DNA of 5,301 bases, from the NCBI GenBank assembly GCA_021797025.1, contig JAKAAK010000218.1, positions 1 to 5,301 of the forward strand, given 5' to 3'. Positions 1 through 4,010 of this stretch are shown here, piece after piece. The notes under the pieces were generated by a model. The model was given only the letters and a program-made list of their open reading frames with translations, did no database searches and was not told the DNA's origin. Made by a program: the position numbers and the translations under genes. The DNA comes from Thermoplasmata archaeon (GTDB taxonomy: Archaea > Thermoplasmatota > Thermoplasmata > Thermoplasmatales > Thermoplasmataceae). The stretch's first letter is position 1. Each line of letters begins with the position of its first letter.

Positions 1-1
1 G

Positions 2-76
2 GCCTCGAAGGCCAATGTATTCGAAAACCGCCTCCGATTCTCACAGCTATATCGTCATATAGCTGAGGCTAAATAA
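2..76 (+). CDS. C-terminal end of an unrecognised gene (5' end outside window)
   Basis: A frame open from the left edge reads ASKANVFENRLRFSQLYRHI followed by AEAK and a TAA stop at 74-76. The composition (basic and aromatic residues, helical, no rare-codon runs) looks like a real protein C-terminus rather than noise. I do not recognise the family. Because the next 900 bases are insertion-sequence debris, another transposase end is plausible, but that is inference from context only. The following IS3 remnant lies on the opposite strand and the two converge with only about 8-17 bases between them. The last third of this reading frame contains a perfect inverted repeat (44-65). Confidence 0.55.
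   Translation, partial: ASKANVFENRLRFSQLYRHIAEAK
44..65. repeat. Perfect 9-bp inverted repeat with 4-base loop
   Basis: CAGCTATAT (44-52) and ATATAGCTG (57-65) are exact reverse complements around CGTC. The hairpin lies within the last codons of the gene entering from the left, about 20-30 bases before the IS3 remnant. It could be a transcript-end structure, an element end, or chance in coding sequence. Confidence 0.6.
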
Positions 77-82
77 GGTTTT

Positions 83-508
83 TCATGATTCCTTTATGCA
101 CATTAAATAGGTCATTCCATTGTTTGTAGGAATATAAGTAATATATGTTTCTATGAGCATTTCAGGTTTATCAGCTCTTAATAATTTTAATTCATTTCTG
201 TTCCTATGGCTATGCATTGGCAGTGTCAGATTATTGTCCTTCATTATCTTGTATACTGTTTTCCTTGCTATTCTTATGCCTGAATTCCTCAATAATGCCC
301 AGATCCTGTTATAGCCATAGGTTATTCTTTCTTTGCATAGCTCTATTATTTTATTAATGGTACTATTATCAATCCTTGCTGCATGTCTATTATCCTCAAT
401 GTTTTCATGCTTCTTCCTGTAATAGTATGTTATTCTGTTGATTCCGGAATAATAGCATGCATTGCTTATTTTCATTCCATTGTTATACATCTCATCCACT
501 GAACTCAT
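83..508 (-). pseudogene. IS3-family transposase OrfB, truncated and active-site mutated
   Basis: The reading frame keeps 141 of the roughly 270-290 residues usual for IS3 OrfB. Residues ~48-105 match the HTH_21 linker domain (ERITYGYNRIWALLRNSGIR, then KTVYKIMKDNNL). The rve/integrase fold begins at about 116 (TYITYIPTNNGMTYLMCIK) and is cut after residue 139, where foreign sequence adds E-S-stop. The family has W-x-TDITYIPT here; the first catalytic Asp of the DDE triad is Tyr122, codon TAT at 143-145, one base away from GAT. The second Asp and the Glu are absent through truncation. The start ATG at 508 has the Shine-Dalgarno GAGGAGG (514-520) and overlaps the orfA stop. The frame is also open upstream to the A run in orfA, so a fused OrfAB could be made by -1 frameshifting. 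Confidence 0.88.
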
Positions 509-789
509 CTTTTCCTCCTCATATAATTTTTTTTTAAAATTTCATTTGCTATGGTCATTTCACCTATTATTGATTTAAGATTTTCAACTTCTTTAACTAA
601 AGCCTTATCAGGATCCTTCCCTTCCAGACCCTTTCTTCCACCTTCTAAGAACTGCTCCTTCCATTTATAGAACATTGATACTGCTATTCCATGCTCCCGG
701 CATATCTCTGCTATTGTAATGTTAGGGTTCTGGAATGATTCCATTATAATATTATACTTCTCCTCAGCTGTATATAATCGTCCCGGCAT
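505..789 (-). CDS. IS3-family transposase OrfA (helix-turn-helix subunit)
   Basis: This 94-residue protein has the usual size for IS3 OrfA. Residues 1-45 form the HTH_Tnp_1-type DNA-binding domain (YTAEEKYNII at 6-15, then IAEICREHGIAVSMFYKWKE), which in the family binds the terminal inverted repeats. Residues 62-87 form a charged, leucine-rich helix (LVKEVENLKSIIGEM) that corresponds to the oligomerisation coiled coil. The start at 789 is supported by a strong Shine-Dalgarno, GGGAGGT, at 797-803. The stop TGA at 505-507 overlaps the orfB ATG in an ATGA arrangement. Codons 85-87 lie in a run of nine A that makes an A AAA AAA slippery heptamer. The reading frame itself appears intact, but without a working OrfB it is probably only a DNA-binding relic. 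Confidence 0.9.
   Translation of the reverse strand: MPGRLYTAEEKYNIIMESFQNPNITIAEICREHGIAVSMFYKWKEQFLEGGRKGLEGKDPDKALVKEVENLKSIIGEMTIANEILKKNYMRRKR
527..535 (-). promoter_or_regulatory. Candidate -1 ribosomal frameshift site (A9 run, A_AAA_AAA)
   Basis: Nine T on the plus strand give A9 on the coding strand. In the orfA frame the codons are TTA AAA AAA AAT, which makes an exact X_XXY_YYZ slippery heptamer. The -1 frame from this point runs without a stop (AAA TTA TAT GAG GAG GAA AAG) into the orfB ATG. IS3 elements classically make OrfAB by -1 frameshifting at A-rich heptamers, so this is likely the ancestral control signal. Confidence 0.6.
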
Positions 790-796
790 TTACATT

Positions 797-803
797 ACCT
801 CCC
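797..803 (-). promoter_or_regulatory. Shine-Dalgarno of IS3 orfA
   Basis: The coding strand reads GGGAGGT, seven bases before the ATG at 789. It decides the start. It contrasts with the leaderless-looking genes elsewhere in the window. Upstream, 804-837 is extremely AT-rich, with TTTATATAAAT-type sequence that could serve as a TATA element. Confidence 0.75.
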
Positions 804-875
804 TTATATATTTATATAAATTATTCGTTATATATATCTCTTTAGCTTTGTATAAGTTTAAACTATCCATAACCA

Positions 876-1035
876 GAATGGAGACATTATTCCGCAAGGT
901 GAGAAGGAACGTCAGGAAGAGGTGCGGCAACATTGCCACGGGTAATGTCATCGCACAAAGCGGAGAATCACTCCTGATAATCCGTACAGCAGAGAGTTGA
1001 TGTCAGAGTATTTCTCGAATTGTAACAAAGGATGA
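876..1035 (+). pseudogene. Element A remnant, copy 1 (internally deleted, frameshifted; probable transposase)
   Basis: From the ATG at 878 one frame reads METLFRKVRRNVRKRCGNIA and then TGNVIAQSGESLLI. Near 972-980 the homology passes to another frame that reads PDNPYSRELMSEYFSNCNKG and ends with TGA at 1033-1035. The second half is the same C-terminus as in copy 2 (2725-2936). This copy therefore lacks the middle segment that copy 2 keeps (DAVFGKEDMSEVFSRYRM onward). The simplest reading is one gene with an internal deletion plus frameshift; the octamer TCCTGATA at the junction also sits at the matching point of copy 2. The protein is strongly basic, as transposases are, but I do not recognise the family. 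It abuts the IS3 end, which may have inserted into it. Confidence 0.55.
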
Positions 1036-1060
1036 AACAGCGGTTTATGATTGGCATAGA
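981..1060 (+). repeat. 80-bp perfect direct repeat, copy 1 (element A right end)
   Basis: This segment is identical base for base to 2882-2961. It contains the last 17 codons and stop of the element A gene and 25 bases of 3' flank ending in GGCATAGA. Both copies lose identity immediately after that A (CACTATGG here, ACAAAACT there), so 1060 is likely the outer end of the element. With one mismatch the match extends left to 972. Confidence 0.9.
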
Positions 1061-1075
1061 CACTATGGAAAATAA

Positions 1076-1083
1076 TATATAAG
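1076..1083 (+). promoter_or_regulatory. TATA box for the 158-residue surface protein gene
   Basis: TATATAAG is centred about 23 bases before the ATG at 1102, preceded by purine-rich GGAAAATAA that could act as a BRE. The spacing predicts transcription beginning at or next to the start codon, so the mRNA is probably leaderless. The box lies 15 bases outside the end of the element A repeat. Confidence 0.6.
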
Positions 1084-1101
1084 AGTTCGCATTGGGGTAT
1101 C

Positions 1102-1578
1102 ATGCTTTCATGGCACACAAAAAAGTTGATAGGAATCACTGTAACTGCGATTGTGGTGGTTATACTCATAACCGTTGTGTTTCCACCACTTCCCACTTCA
1201 CATTCTTCAACCCTGCTATCCTCTGGAACCATCAAATCTGTTGGCCCTGATAAATATTATTGTGTCAACTTTACGGCTCCAACTGGAGCCTATTCTATCT
1301 CCATAAGCGGATCGTATACTTCTAACAATAATATCGAAGTCGGTGTCTTGACGGCACGCCAGTTGGGGGCATTTACCCAAAACGAGTCAACTATTGCAGA
1401 CGCACGTTGGTACTCGGGTAACAATGTAGGGAGCACAATCAGTTTAGTTCTCTTTTCCTCTGGTACACCGTACTATTTAGTAATTTACAACGGAAATTCA
1501 TCTACATCTGACACTGTTACGATCGACAATGCGATTGCCCTGGATTACACAACACCGGGTTGGTTAGGTCCCCTATAA
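1102..1578 (+). CDS. Single-span membrane-anchored extracytoplasmic protein of unknown function
   Basis: This 158-residue protein has a short cationic N-terminus (HTKK at 5-8), one hydrophobic helix at about 9-29 (LIGITVTAIVVVILITVVF) and an outside domain of ~125 residues rich in Ser, Thr, Asn, Gly and Tyr. The alternating pattern (YSISISGSYTSNNNIEVGVL, ISLVLFSSGTPYYLVIYNG) suggests an all-beta sandwich of the kind common in archaeal surface proteins. Three N-glycosylation sequons are present: NFT at 56-58, NES at 94-96 and NSS at 132-134. There is one cysteine (54). The helix could be an uncleaved anchor or a signal peptide; no clear cleavage site or lipobox is seen. The start is chosen for the TATA spacing and the position of the helix. 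The gene is intact while its neighbours on both sides are broken mobile elements. I do not recognise a family, and no function is assigned. Confidence 0.8.
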   Translation: MLSWHTKKLIGITVTAIVVVILITVVFPPLPTSHSSTLLSSGTIKSVGPDKYYCVNFTAPTGAYSISISGSYTSNNNIEVGVLTARQLGAFTQNESTIADARWYSGNNVGSTISLVLFSSGTPYYLVIYNGNSSTSDTVTIDNAIALDYTTPGWLGPL

Positions 1579-1737
1579 TATTGTAAATTTTCATTGGACA
1601 CGAGTCTAGATTCCCATTTGGTTTGTTCGGGGGCAAAGTTCGCCTTTTATATCGCGTTTGATTTCTTTCAGGACTTATATTGTCGGCGTTTAAATAATAA
1701 GGATCTCTTTAACATTAAGATTCTTCCTACTATTCTG

Positions 1738-1756
1738 TGGATAGATTTAATATCCA
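1738..1756. repeat. Short inverted repeat in front of the ISL3 remnant
   Basis: TGGATA (1738-1743) and TATCCA (1751-1756) are exact reverse complements around a 7-base A/T-rich centre. It lies 18 bases before the first transposase codon, overlaps the putative TATA element, and may mark the left end or operator of the ISL3 element. The rest of the gap from 1579 (195 bases) shows no gene that I can support. Confidence 0.4.
1746..1753 (+). promoter_or_regulatory. Putative TATA box of the ISL3 transposase
   Basis: TTTAATAT is centred about 25 bases before the ATG at 1774, the spacing seen at other starts in this window. No Shine-Dalgarno precedes the ATG. TTTAGATA at 1758-1765 is an alternative but is too close for a leaderless start. 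Confidence 0.4.
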
Positions 1757-1773
1757 TATTTAGATAATATTCT

Positions 1774-2732
1774 ATGGAATACGATGGAAAGGACTATGAA
1801 GAACTCCCTGACCTCAAACCACCGTGGAGAAGGTGATCATCGGGCGGACAGCGAAAAGGGTTGATGTGTACATAGATCACCTGCGAGAAAGAACATGGAG
1901 AGACAGGGACAGCATTGACTTCACGACATATGTGCATTCAGGGCCTCCAGGGGTATCATGCAGGGAGCATGGCATAATCCAGGTGCTCCTTCCATGGTCT
2001 GAAAGGAGTTCCAGATTCACACTCAGATTTGAAGCCCATGCAATAGAGGTTTTCCAGTCAACGGATGTAAAGAAGACATCAGGCATGGCACATAATGGAT
2101 AAGGCTGTTAAGAGGGGACCTGCAGGGAGGATTTTCAGTCCGGAGATGGGTGTAGATGAGAAATCATACGGGAAACACCATGATTATGTCACAATCGTCC
2201 ACAATTTCATAGAATCTGGAGTGGAACACGTATCCTCTGGCAGGAAGAAATCCCCACTTAATAGGTATTACAAAACGCTGGATAAAGAGAAGAGAATGAA
2301 GATACGGGCTGTCAGCATGGATATGTGGCAGCCGTACATATCATCAACGAGGAAGTATGTGAAGGATGCAGATTCAAAGATCGTCTTTGATAAATTCCAT
2401 ATAAGCAGGCACATGAACCGGACTCCTGACAATGTCAGGAAGCATGAGAACAGAAGGTTGAGAAAGAATGGAAACGATATCCTCACGGGAACGAAATATC
2501 TCTGGCTTTATTCCGGAGAGAATCTTCCCAAGAAATACGGGAAGATATTCAATGAACTGAAGAATTCTGATCTCAAAACTGCACGTGCATACTCCATAAA
2601 AGAGAATCTCAGGAACCTGTGGAACTGCAGTACAGTGGAAGAGGCAAAAGAGTTCTGGAAGCACTGGTATTTCTGGGCCTCGCATTCAGGGCCTGATCCC
2701 CTAATAAAGAAGGCCAGAATGATCAGAGATAT
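1774..2732 (+). pseudogene. ISL3-family transposase, multiply disrupted
   Basis: Three stretches in shifting frames rebuild one ISL3 transposase (usually ~400-450 residues). (1) ATG 1774 gives MEYDGKDYEELPDLKPPWRR and a stop at 1834-1836; about 2 extra bases near 1829 break the frame. (2) The frame from 1824 to 2102 gives VIIGRTAKRVDVYIDHLRER, then TWRDRDSIDFTTYVH and SCREHG; the first CxxC of the zinc knuckle, expected between YIDH and LRERTW, is missing. (3) The frame from 2083 reads WHIMDKAVKRG and continues to 2732; the second half of the helix-turn-helix before it is missing. The third part carries VDEKSYGKHH and RAVSMDMWQPYISS, the first two catalytic Asp residues (codons at 2155 and 2320), then IVFDKFHISRHMN. 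The C-terminus with the catalytic Glu is replaced by other DNA after KKARMIRDI. The gene is non-functional. Confidence 0.85.
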
Positions 2733-2936
2733 CTGGATGCAGTCTTCGGAAAAGAAGACATGAGCGAGGTATTCTCAAGGTATAGAATGCCGTTCAAAAA
2801 GGAGGGCATGACAAGGAAGAGAATCATCTCTCTTGTCGATAAGGGGACGAAGATGATCCTTGAGGATCACATTCCTGATAGTCCGTACAGCAGAGAGTTG
2901 ATGTCAGAGTATTTCTCGAATTGTAACAAAGGATGA
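2725..2936 (+). pseudogene. Element A remnant, copy 2 (C-terminal ~70 codons)
   Basis: In the frame of 2739 the sequence reads DAVFGKEDMSEVFSRYRMPF, then KKEGMTRKRIISLVDKGTK and MILEDHIPDSPYSRELMSEY, ending FSNCNKG and TGA at 2934-2936. The upstream frame runs into the ISL3 transposase in a different phase (RDIWMQSSEKKT-stop at 2761-2763), so the junction near 2725-2735 is a fusion of two elements. The ATG at 2760 overlaps the ISL3-frame stop (ATGA) and could make a 58-residue product, but the coding signal clearly begins upstream of that ATG. The family is unrecognised; a transposase or recombinase C-terminus is the best guess because the sequence is basic, repeated and element-like. The last 55 bases (2882-2936) are shared exactly with copy 1. 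Confidence 0.6.
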
Positions 2937-2961
2937 AACAGCGGTTTATGATTGGCATAGA
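2882..2961 (+). repeat. 80-bp perfect direct repeat, copy 2 (element A right end)
   Basis: This copy is identical to 981-1060 in the same orientation, offset by 1901 bases. It ends in GGCATAGA at 2961, after which similarity stops at once. As in copy 1, a TATA element and a leaderless membrane-protein gene follow directly. Confidence 0.9.
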
Positions 2962-2967
2962 ACAAAA

Positions 2968-2976
2968 CTTAAAATA
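2968..2976 (+). promoter_or_regulatory. TATA box for the 90-residue membrane protein gene
   Basis: CTTAAAATA is centred about 26 bases before the ATG at 2998, so transcription should begin at the start codon. There is no Shine-Dalgarno in the AT-rich stretch between. It begins 7 bases after the element A repeat end, so the promoter is outside the repeat. Confidence 0.55.
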
Positions 2977-2997
2977 GAATTAGTAATTCGGCAAACA

Positions 2998-3270
2998 ATG
3001 ATAAAGGCTCTTAAAATTTTCGGATTTGTCCTTTCAATAATTGGTTTTATCAGCTTGGTAATTGGATTTGTTGAATATGAAATGTACGCTACCACAGTGA
3101 GTGCTTTTCCTAATGGACTAGCTTCCATGGGCACTACCCTTCGCAGGGAAACAGTCAGTGCATATCATATCGGTATCAGTGGGCTGATTCTGGGCAGCAT
3201 CCTTATAGCGATAGGATTGATGATTGTCCTAGTGAGCTACAAAACCAGCTTTTTAGGTAAAAAGGAATAA
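2998..3270 (+). CDS. Small two-helix membrane protein of unknown function
   Basis: This 90-residue protein has a basic N-terminus (MIKALK), helix 1 at about 7-25 (IFGFVLSIIGFISLVIGFV), an outside loop of about 30 residues (EYEMYATTVSAFPNGLASMG and onward, containing LRRE), helix 2 at about 58-80 (HIGISGLILGSILIAIGLMI) and a lysine-rich tail (LGKKE). The positive-inside rule puts both ends in the cytoplasm. Both helices are rich in Gly and small residues, which favours helix packing or oligomers. No family is recognised; small proteins of this shape are common in archaea and the shape says nothing about function. The start is supported by TATA spacing and by the helix position. The gene is intact although flanked by element debris on both sides and appears to be transcribed alone. 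Confidence 0.78.
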   Translation: MIKALKIFGFVLSIIGFISLVIGFVEYEMYATTVSAFPNGLASMGTTLRRETVSAYHIGISGLILGSILIAIGLMIVLVSYKTSFLGKKE

Positions 3271-3351
3271 AACTACAAATAGAATGAAAAGGCACATTTA
3301 ATTTTTAGCGGTTTCTTGTAAGTAGCAATGCCAAAATCCCAAAGCATCGTG

Positions 3352-3382
3352 TTTTTTCTGAACCATTCAACTGTATTTTTTT
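3352..3382 (+). terminator. T-tracts that may end transcription of the 90-residue protein gene
   Basis: T6 at 3352-3357 and T7 at 3376-3382 on the sense strand lie 82-112 bases after the stop. Archaeal RNA polymerase commonly terminates on such U-tracts without a hairpin. A shorter T5 sits at 3302-3306. Position and sequence fit, but nothing else supports it. The remainder of 3271-3388 holds no gene that I can support. Confidence 0.3.
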
Positions 3383-3388
3383 ATTTGT

Positions 3389-3676
3389 ATGACTGAAGCT
3401 ATAGCCATAAAAGACGGTTACATAGCCTATATTGATACAGATAGTATTTTTGTATTACCGGATAAGGTCAAAGAGATTCGGGATTTCTTCAGTTCACTTA
3501 ATCCTTATTCAGTAGATATTAAAATGTTCAAGGTTGAAGAGAATGATAATCATATACCGTTAGACAACGTTATGTTTTATGGAATATCAGCTAAGAGATA
3601 CTGTTTATATAAAATTGATAATGCTGAAATTAAAATATTCGATAGAATAGAGTTCTGGCGTTGCCCAGAAATGTAG
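3389..3676 (+). pseudogene. Fragment of a family-B DNA polymerase (palm, motif C region)
   Basis: The frame reads DGYIAYIDTDSIFVLPDKVK at residues 9-28, the palm motif C of B-family polymerases (YxDTDS, Asp16 and Asp18 being metal ligands). It then reads LNPYSVDIKMFKVEE and DNVMFYGISAKRYCLYKID, matching the KxRY region that follows motif C. Family members are about 800 residues or longer; here only ~80 residues match. The in-frame sequence upstream starts just after a stop at 3359-3361, and the ATG at 3389 is probably an internal Met, not a real start. After AEIKI (~3637) the match ends and the frame runs into foreign sequence (FDRIEFWRCPEM-stop). Exonuclease domain, motifs A and B and thumb are absent, so it cannot act as a polymerase. 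It may be the remnant of a virus, plasmid or mobile-element replicase, or a chromosomal paralogue. Confidence 0.72.
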
Positions 3677-3899
3677 ATGGTTTGGTATTCATGATGGAAA
3701 GATTGTATTTCGGAATGTTCCTGTTTTTCCATTTACGTGGTATGTTGTGCTGATGGCAGTACATATACATCAACCTGCATTGTGCATAATTCCATATGCC
3801 TGCGAACGATTTGGATGCAAGGCTGTGGGCAAAGTAGTTTCCACATCCCCTCAATACGGGAATGAGGAGTTCCTTTGCCTCTTCCGGTGTCGTCAGCGA
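3630..3899 (-). pseudogene. Probable C-terminal fragment of a group II intron maturase-type protein
   Basis: The minus strand reads SLTTPEEAKELLIPVLRGCG, then NYFAHSLASKSFAGIWNYAQ and CRLMYMYCHQHNIPRKWKN, before fading to STFLGNARTLFYRIF and a stop at 3630-3632. The pattern LxPxLRGxGNYF...ASKxF...Y...RL......H resembles the maturase-specific GIIM domain at the C-terminus of group II intron reverse transcriptases, where RGWxNYF is the hallmark. Here the Trp is Cys. No reverse-transcriptase motifs precede it; the frame upstream runs instead through unrelated AT-rich DNA into the tRNA gene. No ribozyme domain V-like hairpin follows it. The base composition (richer in G and C than its neighbours) and the clean codon pattern support real coding history. 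The family call rests on memory of the consensus, and another protein type is possible. Confidence 0.42.
3653..3670. repeat. Inverted repeat at the PolB / maturase fragment junction
   Basis: TTCTGG (3653-3658) and CCAGAA (3665-3670) are exact reverse complements around CGTTGC. It lies where the two facing gene fragments meet, so it may mark an old element end or a recombination point; at 6 bp it could also be chance. Confidence 0.35.
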
Positions 3900-3972
3900 T
3901 CGTGCACTATATAAATGAAAGCCGAAAATTCTTAAGATACATATACGGATCAATTGTTTGTAGAAATAGTGG

Positions 3973-4005
3973 TATACGGTTTTTCTCAAAAAAGTAAACC
4001 GTATA
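3973..4005. repeat. Strong 10-bp hairpin just 3' of the tRNA-Arg gene
   Basis: TATACGGTTT (3973-3982) and AAACCGTATA (3996-4005) pair perfectly around a 13-base loop, TTCTCAAAAAAGT. On the tRNA strand the hairpin starts 6 bases after the discriminator base and its loop contains T6. It could help end the tRNA transcript or guide 3' processing, or it could be the terminus of an element next to the tRNA gene. Confidence 0.6.
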
Positions 4006-4010
4006 TAGTA

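Larger units (their letters stand above)
84..875 (-). mobile_element. IS3-family insertion sequence, truncated at its 3' end
   Basis: The element carries the two-gene IS3 arrangement: a small helix-turn-helix orfA overlapped by orfB in the -1 frame. Its 5' part is complete (promoter region, ribosome binding site, orfA). The 3' part stops inside the integrase core of orfB near position 94, so about half of orfB and the right inverted repeat are missing. The 5' end is tentatively placed at 875, because reading leftwards on the minus strand from there gives TGGTTATGGATAGTTTAAAC, which has the TG start typical of IS3 ends. With the other end lost, neither an inverted-repeat pair nor a target duplication can be confirmed. 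The element cannot transpose by itself. Confidence 0.8.

Noticed and set aside
1..13. Similarity of the left-edge sequence to the tRNA-Arg anticodon region (GGCCTCGAAGGCC), as a possible att copy
   Set aside because: 12 of 13 bases match, but the string is nearly palindromic, lies in a coding frame and has no matching flanks. Attachment sites normally carry the tRNA 3' end as well.
719..1000. Open frame on the plus strand starting inside the IS3
   Set aside because: Its first half is antisense to IS3 orfA and the promoter region and shows no coding character. Only the part from ~878 has real coding history, and it is described as an element A remnant.
948..1235. Minus-strand open frame of 95 codons
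   Set aside because: It crosses the repeat and the antisense of the surface-protein gene; low-complexity shadow with no start signal.
1877..2086. Minus-strand frames opposite the ISL3 remnant (also 2268-2486 and 2374-2685)
   Set aside because: Shadows of the well-matched ISL3 transposase frames on the plus strand.
2946..3134. Minus-strand frame opposite the 90-residue membrane protein
   Set aside because: Complement of hydrophobic helix codons; no promoter or start signal.
3328..3396. Leaderless-looking 22-codon ORF (MPKSQSIVFF...) with a TTTAATTT box at 3297-3304
   Set aside because: Spacing is acceptable, but the peptide is T-tract-driven Phe/Tyr and overlaps the PolB fragment; too weak to call.
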